A stretch of 64,000 nt of DNA from Pseudomonas gingeri (GTDB lineage Bacteria; Pseudomonadota; Gammaproteobacteria; Pseudomonadales; Pseudomonadaceae). Below, piece after piece: positions 16,285 through 23,785 of this stretch. Under the pieces are notes generated by a model that saw only the letters and a list, made by a program, of their open reading frames with translations, ran no database searches and was not told where the DNA came from. Position 1 is the stretch's first letter. Each line of letters starts with the position of its first letter. A program made the translations under genes and the position numbers. The stretch is from assembly GCF_013385635.1 (NCBI RefSeq), contig NZ_JACAPR010000010.1:496001-560000 (forward strand), read 5' to 3'.

Positions 16285-16310
16285 AAACGCCCGATGCGGT
16301 GCATCGGGCG
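16285..16310 (-). terminator. terminator of the 16329 gene
   Basis: Stem CGCCCGATGC / GCATCGGGCG with a 3-base loop; on the minus strand it is followed by TTTTGTATTT. It lies 19 bases past the stop codon of the 165-residue gene. Confidence 0.75.
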
Positions 16311-16328
16311 CTGTGATGGCAGATTCAG

Positions 16329-16826
16329 TTAACCAACCTGGATAATCGGCCCATCAGCTTTATTCGTCGTATTCGAAGGAAGAGGTCCGTAGATGAGTGA
16401 GACAAGGTTCAGGGTATTCGTGAAGGTTTCCTGGGCGCGTCCACTCGACACCGAGGTAGCCCACCGGACTTGGGAGTATCCACTGGAAGCAGGGGTGCAC
16501 TTGCCTGTTTCATTGGGCTGAATCGCTTCCACATTGAACTCCATGGTCTGTTCCCCGTTGAAAATACTGGGGTTCCACCACCGCACGTTCGCGATCACGT
16601 TGCTCGATGCATCGCGAACGTCATCGAGGTTGATGGTGAACTTCGCCGATTTAATGGGAAAGATCGTACTGTTGTGCAGTACTGGAGCGGAAGTATAGAG
16701 CTCTTGCCTGTTCTGGTTGATCTGCAATGCACCAGGCAGATCCAGAGTGATCTTGATGCCGTTCTGGTTGAAAAGGGTGAAGGTTTTAGCTGGGGTTTGG
16801 TCTTTGTTTGAGATTGCGTCAGACAT
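16329..16826 (-). CDS. 165-residue protein of unknown function (island cargo)
   Basis: I do not recognise this family. The protein has no signal peptide and no membrane segment, and its alternating hydrophobic/polar pattern (KTFTLFNQNGIKITLDLPG, SAKFTINLDDVRDASSNVI, QTMEFNVEAIQPNE) suggests an all-beta fold such as a sandwich. Trp-Trp in VRWWNPSIF and a Thr/Ser-rich C-terminal half are notable. GGGA-type ribosome-binding sequence lies 6-10 bases before the ATG, and it has its own terminator, so it is probably an expressed single gene. It is the first gene of the island next to dusA. Possible roles include a structural or lectin-like protein, but nothing visible supports one. Confidence 0.7.
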   Translation of the reverse strand: MSDAISNKDQTPAKTFTLFNQNGIKITLDLPGALQINQNRQELYTSAPVLHNSTIFPIKSAKFTINLDDVRDASSNVIANVRWWNPSIFNGEQTMEFNVEAIQPNETGKCTPASSGYSQVRWATSVSSGRAQETFTNTLNLVSLIYGPLPSNTTNKADGPIIQVG

Positions 16827-16962
16827 TTTTTATTCCCTTTATCCATATGTGCTGAAATTCTGAGAAGAATTTTCCCTTTACGCGATTCCTAACCTTGGAT
16901 CCGCGCTTTTATTCTTAGTAGGAGCGATTCGCTCTGTCAATGTTTGTGTTCGGGCTCTATGT

Positions 16963-17170
16963 GAACGGGAAAAGGGGACGGATTTAATTTTGAACGGGAA
17001 AAGGGGACGGATTTAATTTTGGAAAAGGGGGCGTATTTAATTTTAAGGAATTTAAGGGGAAAGTGGAAAGCGGGGACGGGGAAAACGGGGACGGGGAAAA
17101 CGGGGACGAGGGAAAAAGGGGACGGGGAAAAAGGGGACGGATTTAATTTTTTTAGGAAAAGAGGGCAGAT
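16963..17170. repeat. array of degenerate G-rich end repeats upstream of the Y1 transposase
   Basis: The unit GGGGACGGATTTAATTTT occurs cleanly near 16974, 17003 and 17133, with shorter partial units (GGGGACGGGGAAAA) repeated about five times between 17070 and 17135. The opposite end of the transposase gene (17911-17931) carries the inverted counterpart, AAATAAATCTGTCCCC. These look like multiplied transposon ends. Confidence 0.8.
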
Positions 17171-17214
17171 CCTTTTCGACTTGCTACGCTGGTATCTCCA
17201 CGGAAGGAGGTTTC

Positions 17215-17910
17215 ATGCCAAGAATGGGCCGTGTTGTCTTGCCAAACTACCCGCATCACATTGTTCAGCGAGGGCACAATCGTCAGGTTGTTTTTGCAGA
17301 AACTGGCGATTTTCAGCGTTACTTGTATGATTTACGTGAGCTGAAAGCCGTATTCGGGGTCAAGGTCTATGCGTACTGTCTTATGGATAATCATGTGCAT
17401 CTGTTGCTCGCTCCCGGTGAGTCGGTTGCTGGTCTCGGGCATTTAATGAAGGCTTTGGCCGCACGAATGACTCGCTATCGGAATAAGCTTGAAGGTCGTT
17501 CCGGAACGTTGTGGGAGGGGCGTTATAAATCAAGTCTCGTTCAATCAGATAACTATTTACTCGCATGCAGTCGCTATATTGAGCTAAATCCAGTTCGAGC
17601 AAGAATGGTTTCTCGGCCAGAGGATTATATCTGGTCAAGTTATCTATTACGTTCTAGTGAGCAGGCCTACGATAATTGGCTTGATACGGATCCTTGCTTT
17701 GAGGCCCTGGGTCACACCCTGGAGGATCGAAGGGCTAAATATCGGGATTTTGTAAATCAGGAAATTTCATCTGAAGAATTGACATTTATTCGAGAGTCAT
17801 TACAGCGCGGGCAGTTGACTGGAAATACTCGCTTTGTTGATGAGATTGAGGCGGTTAAGGGCTTGCGGATAGAGCGACGTGGGCAGGGAAGGCCAGCGAA
17901 GCGTATATGA
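17215..17910 (+). CDS. REP-associated Y1 tyrosine (HUH) transposase
   Basis: 231 residues of the TnpA_REP/RAYT-like branch of the IS200/IS605 superfamily. The HUH metal-binding motif is in LMDNHVHLLLAP (residues ~58-69); the likely nucleophilic Tyr is in the helix ARMTRYRNKLEGR, followed by the family signature GTLWEGRYKSSL and SRYIELNPVRARMV. Such single-strand transposases process REP sequences or act on short palindromic ends. A perfect AAGGAGG ribosome-binding site precedes the ATG by five bases. It is framed by G-rich repeats upstream and the inverted motif 17911-17931 downstream, and the downstream end joins a broken reading frame, consistent with insertion into a gene. Confidence 0.92.
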   Translation: MPRMGRVVLPNYPHHIVQRGHNRQVVFAETGDFQRYLYDLRELKAVFGVKVYAYCLMDNHVHLLLAPGESVAGLGHLMKALAARMTRYRNKLEGRSGTLWEGRYKSSLVQSDNYLLACSRYIELNPVRARMVSRPEDYIWSSYLLRSSEQAYDNWLDTDPCFEALGHTLEDRRAKYRDFVNQEISSEELTFIRESLQRGQLTGNTRFVDEIEAVKGLRIERRGQGRPAKRI

Positions 17911-17931
17911 AAATAAATCTGTCCCCTTAAA
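17911..17931. repeat. right inverted end of the Y1 transposon
   Basis: AAATAAATCTGTCCCC directly follows the transposase stop and is the reverse complement (with two changes) of the left-side unit GGGGACGGATTTAATTT. This pairing of ends is common around this transposase family. Confidence 0.75.
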
Positions 17932-17933
17932 AT

Positions 17934-18023
17934 TCGAATCCGTGCCAGTGCGGTTTCGGCAGCGGTCACCTGGGCGCGAATCTGCGCCAGTTGTTGTCGC
18001 ACGTCTTCCAGGGTGTGGACCAT
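17934..18023 (-). pseudogene. N-terminal fragment of a gene truncated at the transposon end
   Basis: On the minus strand an ATG at 18023, preceded by AGGAAG, opens a GC-rich frame encoding 30 residues (starting MVHTLEDVRQQLAQIRAQV) that looks like a genuine helical N-terminus with pseudomonad codon use. The frame then meets the transposon end at 17932 and changes to unrelated sequence. The original gene cannot be named; the helix pattern would fit a small coiled-coil protein. Confidence 0.55.
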
Positions 18024-18075
18024 GGCCAGTCTTCCTCATTGATTCAGTTCGCGGGTTGGAGTGTGCAGCAGTCCC

Positions 18076-19026
18076 TTATTTGCTCTTTCCGATTTCTTTA
18101 AATTTTTCTATGTATTGTTCGAGAATTCCTGCGTGATGTAGCATCCGGAATGAATTTCTATGGGCTGCATCTTTTTCATGAAACTCATTGATGCTGCACC
18201 ATGAGCAAAGTTTCGAATCGGAATGTGTTTTTGGCTCTTTACATGAGTCGCATCGTTCGCTGTGCAAAACTATTTCTTTGTTGTTGAATATGTATGTATT
18301 ATTTTGGCTATCTAAAAAGAATGGTGTTGTTGAGCTTTTGCCAATGCGTTTTTCATAATACTTGCATCCTATCAATTCTGATATTTCTTTAATCTTGTCC
18401 TTCAGCGGTTGAGGCGCTTTAGCACCGACCACCAAGGACGTAACGAATGTAGCTGGGAAGTAAAGTAGTAACAACGTTTCATTGATTTTTTCAATGTTTG
18501 CTTCGTCAATGATTAGTCGTCGTTCTTGCTCATAATTCCAGCAGGTTTGTTTGGTGAAGTAAGCGGTACTTCCAATTGCTTGCTGGAGCCATCCTACATG
18601 TCTAGGTTTGGATATCACATATGCGCGATCCAGCAGGCCTTGCATGCCCTCGTGTGGGGTATTCCGATAATCAATATCACCAAAGCTTGGGTCTGATTTT
18701 TTTGATGTTAGCCATTCATCAAGAGCAGGTTCATTTATTTCAGCGACAAACCCTTGGGAGTTTGACGCGTAATGTGCCCACATTGGGGTGATCAATGGTG
18801 ACTTGGAAAAGCACGTTACCGGTTGTTGAGTAACCATCGAAATCATTTCATTGTAATAGGCAAGGATTTCAGGGCCTTGATTGTAGTCAATGGTTAAAAA
18901 AAATTCGAAGGGGTCATTATAATCTTTCAGGTAAGAAAGTTTTAGGCTGCAACTTCCATTCTGTAATAAGAATTTGTCTGCTATTTCCGGGCCCATGTAT
19001 TTATAAAGATTTTTATTGTCTTCCAT
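18076..19026 (-). CDS. DUF2971 family protein with a C-terminal Cys4 zinc-ribbon-like segment
   Basis: 316 residues. The N-terminal 230 residues match the DUF2971 pattern: LYKYMGPEIADKFLLQNG, LKLSYLKDYNDPFEF near residue 30-45, TCFSKSPLITPMWAHYASNS near 93-112, and WNYEQERRLI near 162-171. The C-terminal 80 residues add CDSCKE and CSWCSIN, a CxxC pair likely to bind zinc, and a helical tail. DUF2971 proteins are widespread single cargo genes in islands; their biochemical function is not established and a defence role is only suspected. Codon use is AT-rich compared with the flanking chromosome. It is the downstream member of three unknown minus-strand genes. Confidence 0.8.
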   Translation of the reverse strand: MEDNKNLYKYMGPEIADKFLLQNGSCSLKLSYLKDYNDPFEFFLTIDYNQGPEILAYYNEMISMVTQQPVTCFSKSPLITPMWAHYASNSQGFVAEINEPALDEWLTSKKSDPSFGDIDYRNTPHEGMQGLLDRAYVISKPRHVGWLQQAIGSTAYFTKQTCWNYEQERRLIIDEANIEKINETLLLLYFPATFVTSLVVGAKAPQPLKDKIKEISELIGCKYYEKRIGKSSTTPFFLDSQNNTYIFNNKEIVLHSERCDSCKEPKTHSDSKLCSWCSINEFHEKDAAHRNSFRMLHHAGILEQYIEKFKEIGKSK

Positions 19027-19441
19027 GATTGCGCTAACCTCGGCTAAGCCATGTGATCTGTTCGGGGTAGCGGCAGAATGCCATCTTGAATTGTTTTATG
19101 GAAGGGGGCTTGAAGGTCGCCGATTGAGTGGCAACGTTTGTTGGGGTGGGGAAGGGAGATAATTCGGTTGTTGCCTGGATTGGCGAGAGTCGCAATGGCG
19201 AGAATATTTTTGTTGGAACGTCCTGACCATTAGGCGCGATTCACGCATTCTGGTACAACCCGTCCAGTGAGCTTAAAGCTTTGGAGAAAGAATGGGGAAA
19301 ACCAATCGCCAATCTATGCCTTTCAATGCCCGCTGAGCGCTTTCATCGAACTGTCAAATCTTTCCTACAGACAATGGTAGGGCCTTTTAAGCTTTTTAAC
19401 CTAAATACTCCAGCAAAATTGGCGTATGTCGATTCCTTTCT
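19027..19441. other. intergenic region inside the island
   Basis: 415 bp between two unknown island genes. I see no convincing gene, hairpin or repeat. A plus-strand frame (19281-19613) runs into the opposite gene and lacks a ribosome-binding site. The region upstream of 19026 should hold the promoter of the DUF2971 gene. Confidence 0.45.
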
Positions 19442-20410
19442 TCATGATGAAGAACTCGATGGAGGCTCGCTGAACCCGACAATAGCACTGCCTATGTCCC
19501 CGTTGGGTAGCCGTAACATTTGTATGGTGATTTTGGTGAGAAAGCCACTTCGTTCTATAAGCCATTTCATAAGGGGGACTCTGTTTTCATTTATTTGGTC
19601 ATTTTTCGTGTGATGTCCAGCCAGCAGATCCTGAATGACGCCAGCTGCCAAGTCGGTAATGCTAAGCAAGTCATCAAGGTGAGATTTCCCCTTAAAGGAT
19701 TTTGCGAATCCAAGTATTTCGAACGAGTGCTTTATATATAATCCCAGCGTGCGATTTAGAATGTTTTTCGTGTCGTTGAAAAAGACCTCGTTGTCATTGA
19801 CGGTGTCGTTATCGCAATACCATAGTAATCGCTGGTCATTATGGGTTGTCAATGACGCGAAAAATGATATGGCGTGGCAAATGCGGAGAGCCTTTTCCGC
19901 AGGATCAAACTTCCAATCACCTAAACCAGCTTCGACAAACTCCTGTTTTAATTGTGTGAGGACTGACTTTTTGTTTTCGCCGAAAAGGCTCTCTATGTTT
20001 TTGTCGACTGCGACAGTAATTAGTGCACCATGGAGTAAGCTATCGACAATTTTTAAGAACTCGGGTAGCGCCCGTTTGCGCGGGCCGTAGTTAAGGTCTT
20101 TGTATTCGAATTCACTGTAGGGGTCTAGGATGTTATGCGCGCGTCGTAGGTCAGCCACAGCTTCAATAAAAGGAGAGATTTTGTCATAGGAGATTATCAA
20201 GAATGAATATGTCAAAAAGCTCGCACCTTTATGCTCCCCACCGAAGTCTGAAAATACGGCTATTTTTTTGTCACGAGAGAAGTCTGGTAACTCAGTGATT
20301 TGACTGGCTACCTGTGCAAACAGGTGCGCAATTAGAGGGTGCTTTTCACCAATATATGAAACGTTAAAAGGTGGATGTTTCATGGTTATATGCTCGAATA
20401 ATGTCGACAT
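19442..20410 (-). CDS. unknown protein, possibly DUF3800-like (RNase H-like fold)
   Basis: 322 residues, AT-rich, no signal peptide or membrane helix. Near residues 48-56 the segment IAVFSDFGGEHKG, following a beta-strand and leading into FLTYSFLIISYDK, resembles the first strand of DUF3800 proteins, where an acidic residue sits in a DESG-like motif; later acidic residues (WYCDNDTVNDNEVFF, near 197-211; LLSITDLAAGVIQDLLAG, near 256-273) are in the places where that fold places further metal ligands. This is pattern-matching by eye, not a firm family call. A second ATG nine codons in (20383) is an alternative start. DUF3800 proteins often occur in islands and are suspected nucleases. Confidence 0.6.
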   Translation of the reverse strand: MSTLFEHITMKHPPFNVSYIGEKHPLIAHLFAQVASQITELPDFSRDKKIAVFSDFGGEHKGASFLTYSFLIISYDKISPFIEAVADLRRAHNILDPYSEFEYKDLNYGPRKRALPEFLKIVDSLLHGALITVAVDKNIESLFGENKKSVLTQLKQEFVEAGLGDWKFDPAEKALRICHAISFFASLTTHNDQRLLWYCDNDTVNDNEVFFNDTKNILNRTLGLYIKHSFEILGFAKSFKGKSHLDDLLSITDLAAGVIQDLLAGHHTKNDQINENRVPLMKWLIERSGFLTKITIQMLRLPNGDIGSAIVGFSEPPSSSSS

Positions 20411-20530
20411 TCGTTATGGTCTTCCACCTTGATTATCCGGTCAGATCGGCCCTGAACGTTGGATGCGTACAACGTTTATGACATGTCGAGAAGCCCAGGT
20501 GCGCAGAGTTGGAAACATCATTTTCCAATG

Positions 20531-21370
20531 TTACCTGTAGAAAAAAGGCGAGAGTTTGTATATTACTTCATCGCGAACTATTTCTATGAGTTCGCTTAAT
20601 AGTCCGCTAACTACAAATCTAGATGCGGGGCCATCTTCTTCGAATAATAAGTAAACGTCTAGTACTTCAACTTTTGCTCCTGGTGGAATACCATTTTCTG
20701 GAAGGGCGCCATATCCAAACTCTCTGCCGTGTTGAATATATAAGCCAGCACTCAAGCTGGCTGGCTGTTGAAGGTTGTAGCTCTGACTAACGCCGCCACC
20801 TGCACCCCCGACTATGTTGGGGGATCTATGTTTATCTGCATTCCACAAAGCGTGAAGTACAGATATTCGGTGGGCGGGCAAGGTCCCATTATAAGGCTGT
20901 AAGCTTTCTATCAGGTCTTGCGCAGACTGTGGAAATTGTTTTATGGCTATTAGATCGGGCGTATCGATTTTTCTTTTGTATTCCTCTTCGGTCTTGAACA
21001 CTGGAAAATACAATCTGTCTGGCTTTGCTTTTTGATCAGTTGACAGATAAATTTTCCCAAGGCTCCATATGAGGTTATCTAAAATGGAGCGCAAGTTATG
21101 TATGCAGTCGCCAGCGATGACGCCAAGGGCCTTTGGTGGCTCTTGATAAACGTTGTAGGAAAATCTAATGCACTTTACGCCATTGTCTTCATAATTTTCT
21201 ACGCGTACTCCAAAGGGGGTGGTTGCAAGAAAGGCGTCTGCTTCGTGTATGAACTCATTTAAGTGTTTTATAGCCCGATTAAGCTTGGCTGTTGAGTTTT
21301 CTAAGTAGTCCATATCTATGCCGTTCGCTCTATTGATTTTAAGACGCCTTGCCTCGCCGCCTTTTGGCAC
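20531..21370 (-). CDS. unknown helical protein (island cargo)
   Basis: 279 residues. The N-terminal part is a helix bundle (LENSTAKLNRAIKHLNEFIHE), then a beta segment, then GVIAGDCIHNLRSILDNLIW near residues 83-102 and HRISVLHALWNADKHRS near 167-183. The two motifs GDxxHNLRSxLDxxxW and WNxDKHR recur together in a widespread group of uncharacterised proteins that I recognise only by pattern; a HEPN-like helical domain is conceivable. No signal peptide. An internal ATG at codon 20 (21313, beginning MDYLENS) may be the real start, since the preceding residues are basic and low-complexity. AT-rich like its two downstream neighbours, 121 bp from the next gene. Confidence 0.65.
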   Translation of the reverse strand: MPKGGEARRLKINRANGIDMDYLENSTAKLNRAIKHLNEFIHEADAFLATTPFGVRVENYEDNGVKCIRFSYNVYQEPPKALGVIAGDCIHNLRSILDNLIWSLGKIYLSTDQKAKPDRLYFPVFKTEEEYKRKIDTPDLIAIKQFPQSAQDLIESLQPYNGTLPAHRISVLHALWNADKHRSPNIVGGAGGGVSQSYNLQQPASLSAGLYIQHGREFGYGALPENGIPPGAKVEVLDVYLLFEEDGPASRFVVSGLLSELIEIVRDEVIYKLSPFFYR

Positions 21371-21552
21371 CTTCCTTTAGGTAAGATTTTACGCCTCCGA
21401 GGTTGAGTGGATAGGGAAAATTCTAGGCCGCCATAGGCCGTAGCGCACCTTTTGAAGATAGCAAATTGGCCAATTTTGCCTGCTTGGAGCCGTCCTCGGG
21501 TACGAAAAGGGGGGGGGGGGCGAATCCCTATACATTTTCCATGACGCGCATC

Positions 21553-21587
21553 AAAGCTCAGCCGCCTTAACTAAGCGGCGGAGCTTT
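21553..21587. terminator. hairpin near the island end
   Basis: Arms AAAGCTC(A)GCCGC / GCGGCGGAGCTTT around an AT-rich loop, followed by only four T. It may be a terminator for something once encoded beside it, for example a lost integrase. Confidence 0.5.
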
Positions 21588-21754
21588 TCATGTTTGAGTT
21601 TGAGAGTAAATGTCGTGTCGGATTGGAGCGACAGTCACTGCCCCCCAGATTTGCTAGCGGCGTCTGAAAATGTGTGGACGGTGGTACGAAAGTGGTACGT
21701 GGAAAATACAGGTTCTCTGAAAGCCTTAATCTATAAGGCTTTCAGGATTAGATA

Positions 21755-21904
21755 GTCCAATCCATCATCGGCGCAACGCTGAAACGTCGAGAGGGCTCGG
21801 AGCGGCAGGGGGTAACGTCGTTCAAAGGCATGAAAGGTCTGCCGCTGTGGACGCAGCCGGCACGGGGCGCGGGCTTGAGTGGCGTGAGGCTGGATGCGGT
21901 GGAG
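21755..21904 (-). pseudogene. displaced dusA 5' end (distal att copy)
   Basis: On the minus strand an ATG at 21831 opens MPLNDVTPCRSEPSRRFSVA and then PMMDWT, matching the first 25 residues of the intact DusA at 16143, and stops soon after at the point where island sequence begins. The match continues upstream of the ATG into the old promoter region. It is the original gene start left behind, or the reverse, when the island entered. Confidence 0.82.
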
Positions 21905-21981
21905 AGAATATGGGGTGGTTCAGATGATGACGGCTGCGTCGGATAACTACTGAGACCAGGCTCAGGACTGCCTAAGTCCGT

Positions 21982-22263
21982 TCAACGCCGCTTGGCATCA
22001 CTGTAGACATCACCGCGCTCACGTTTACCCACGGCAATAACGGTCACCACAAGAACCTCATCCACAACCTTGTAAACCAGGCGATATCCTGCCGTGCGCA
22101 GCTTGATTTTGTACGCATTGGCAAAGCCGCTCAGGCGATCACCAGGTACATGGGGATTGCCAAGGTGCTCTTGCAGCTTTTTCTTGAACAGCTCGCGGAC
22201 TGTTGCTCCGAGCTTCTGCCATTCCTTCCAGGCTTTTTCAGAGAACTCCAGCTCATAGGTCAT
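21982..22263 (-). CDS. relE: RelE/StbE family toxin
   Basis: 93 residues, start ATG 22263. Strong match in pattern to RelE toxins of the StbDE type: YELEFSEKAWKEWQKLG, LFKKKLQEHLGNPHVPGDRL, YKIKLRTAGYRLVYKV and VVTVIAVGKRERGDVY, which contain the basic residues and the C-terminal aromatic/Arg cluster used for ribosome-dependent mRNA cleavage. Overlaps the antitoxin gene by 11 bp, the usual coupled arrangement with antitoxin first. Located just outside the dusA island remnant. Expected to be neutralised by its partner and autoregulated by the complex. Confidence 0.93.
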   Translation of the reverse strand: MTYELEFSEKAWKEWQKLGATVRELFKKKLQEHLGNPHVPGDRLSGFANAYKIKLRTAGYRLVYKVVDEVLVVTVIAVGKRERGDVYSDAKRR

Positions 22264-22501
22264 CAAGGGAGACCTTTAAGGTGGGGGCGTTCTCCCGCTC
22301 ACGGCAAATAGCCGCCAGCTCCATGTCTTCCAGGCGGTCCATCATTGCTTCGTATTCTTTGGCCGGAACGCAGTAGAACGCAGGTTCGTTGCGGTTAAGG
22401 ATCGCCACAGAAAAGCCACCACCCGCCGCCACTGTACCCATCGGGTTTTTCTTCAGTTCGGAAATGCTCGCGACCACTTGTGACAACACGATGTGGGTCA
22501 T
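22253..22501 (-). CDS. relB: RelB/StbD family antitoxin
   Basis: 82 residues of the Phd/YefM-like StbD group: VVASISELKKNPMGTVAAGG near residues 9-28 and VAILNRNEPAFYCVPAKEYE near 32-51 form the dimeric DNA-binding fold; the acidic C-terminus (LKVSLDDL) is the toxin-binding part. First gene of the module, with GGAGT upstream. It should repress its own promoter, which must lie in the 22502-22768 interval. Confidence 0.92.
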   Translation of the reverse strand: MTHIVLSQVVASISELKKNPMGTVAAGGGFSVAILNRNEPAFYCVPAKEYEAMMDRLEDMELAAICRERENAPTLKVSLDDL

Positions 22502-22768
22502 GGAAAGACTCCTTAAAGGTGCTTTGAGGAGTGCTCAAAATAACTTTTTTCTCGGCAGTGAGCTTGCTTTGGTGATCTGGCACCTCAAGTGCATCGAGCT
22601 GCGTCAATGCAGGTTGAGATCACGTTGGACTCCGCCGTTGAGAGCCAGGATCAAATCCTGCTCACTCATTGGCGGGCTGTAAGAAGTCACTGATCAGGCT
22701 GATGAAAGATGTGCCCCCTGGCTTAGGCCGAAGGGGCGGGAAAGATCACACCAACTGAAACCGCTGAC

Positions 22769-23518
22769 CTACACCTGAGCCATACCCCCATCCACGCAAA
22801 GATCGATACCCGCAACAAAACTGCTTTCATCGGACGCAAGGAACAACGCCGCCGAGGCAATTTCATCCGGGCGGCCCAGGCGGCCCAATGGCACCGCTTG
22901 GGCAAATGAGGCCTTCACTTGATCGACTTCCTCTTTCGTCGTCGCCTGGCTGTCCATGATCGGGGTATCGACCGGGCCGGGGCTGAGGGTGTTGACGCGG
23001 ATACCGCGATCCTTGAGTTCGAGGGTCCAGGTCCGGGAGAACGAGCGGATGGCCGCCTTGGTGGCGCTGTAGGTGCTGTAGCCGGGAATGCCTTTGGTCG
23101 ACGCGATAGAGGCGGTCAGGATGATCGAGCCGCCGTTGCGCATCAGCGGCAGGGCTTTCTGTACGCTGAACAACAGGCCCTTGACGTTGATGTCGAAGGT
23201 CTTGTCATAGTGCTCGGCGCTGATCTCGTCGATGGACTTGTTGTCGACGATGCCCGAGTTGGCGAAGAGCACGTCGATGCTGCCTTTCTCGCGCTGTACG
23301 ACTGCGTAAAGCCGGTCCAGGTCTTGCTGGTTGGAGACGTCACCCTGAACGGCGGTGACATTCCGGCCGATAAGCGCGACGGCCTTGTCCAGTTCTGCCT
23401 GGCGTCGGCCAGTGATGAACACGTAAGCACCTTCGCTCACGAATCGCTGCGCGGTGGCCAGGCCAATGCCGCTGCTGCCGCCGGTGATGACTGCGATCTT
23501 GCCTTGTAATCTGCTCAT
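22769..23518 (-). CDS. SDR-family NAD(P)-dependent oxidoreductase
   Basis: 249 residues from ATG 23518 (MSRLQGKIAVITGG); an upstream extension to 23638 has no family similarity. Classical short-chain dehydrogenase: cofactor motif TGGSSGIG (residues 12-19), NSG in place of NNAG (near 88-90), catalytic Ser in ILTASIASTKG, and the YSATK active-site motif (YxxxK). GRR after the second strand suggests NADP(H) preference. The C-terminal FVAGIDLCVDGGMAQV is typical of the glucose/3-oxoacyl reductase-like branch. The substrate cannot be told. It lies downstream of the DHA2 efflux gene on the same strand, 267 bp away. Confidence 0.9.
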   Translation of the reverse strand: MSRLQGKIAVITGGSSGIGLATAQRFVSEGAYVFITGRRQAELDKAVALIGRNVTAVQGDVSNQQDLDRLYAVVQREKGSIDVLFANSGIVDNKSIDEISAEHYDKTFDINVKGLLFSVQKALPLMRNGGSIILTASIASTKGIPGYSTYSATKAAIRSFSRTWTLELKDRGIRVNTLSPGPVDTPIMDSQATTKEEVDQVKASFAQAVPLGRLGRPDEIASAALFLASDESSFVAGIDLCVDGGMAQV

Positions 23519-23705
23519 GTCTATTACTCTCGGGAGGATGCGAACACGACTGGCGCTGCGTTGAGTCGCCAGCCTCGTGGTGGGCATCAGTTTCTCCTTC
23601 GAGGTAAATACCGAGAACGCCGGTTGTGTGAATAACACCTATGCCTGAGTTGAATGAGGTGACAGGGTACTTTTTGTGAGTCGCGACACCGGATTGGTCG
23701 CAGGA

Positions 23706-23780
23706 TTGAAGCACCCGCACCAGTTCAATCCGTTCGCCCGTATCCAGCCCCAGGGAGGCTCGTACCGGGGTAGCAATAGT
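23706..23780 (-). pseudogene. fragment of an AbrB/MazE-type antitoxin
   Basis: A 25-codon stretch encodes TIATPVRASLGLDTGERIEL and then VRVLQ, which matches the swapped-hairpin core of AbrB-type antitoxins (pattern TIPxxVRxxLGLxxGDRIEFV). No start codon or remaining sequence is found on either side. Probably a relic; low confidence because of its length. Confidence 0.35.
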
Positions 23781-23785
23781 TAAAC

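Larger units (their letters stand above)
16070..21768. mobile_element. remnant genomic island in the 5' end of dusA
   Basis: About 5.7 kb bounded by two copies of the dusA 5' end. dusA is a well-known target of a family of tyrosine-integrase prophages and islands. The content is AT-rich relative to the flanks and consists of a 165-residue unknown protein, a Y1 transposase, a truncated gene and three large genes of unknown function, all but the transposase on the minus strand. No integrase, excisionase or phage structural gene is visible, so the element is probably immobile. The direct motifs GTGGTACGAAAGTGGTACG near 21681-21700, next to the distal att copy, look like arm-type integrase sites. 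Confidence 0.72.
21371..21981. other. island end and att region without genes
   Basis: 611 bp with no gene. It contains a run of 12 G (21509-21520), a hairpin at 21553-21587, paired GTGGTAC motifs near 21681-21700, and the distal dusA 5'-end copy at 21755-21904. After that the sequence returns to chromosomal composition. Confidence 0.6.

Noticed and set aside
19281..19613. 110-codon plus-strand frame in the island
   Set aside because: Half of it lies opposite the 322-residue gene, with no ribosome-binding site or recognisable pattern.
21509..21520. Run of 12 G near the island end as a phase-variation tract
   Set aside because: It is not inside or just upstream of any gene I can support; a homopolymer error or neutral tract is simpler.
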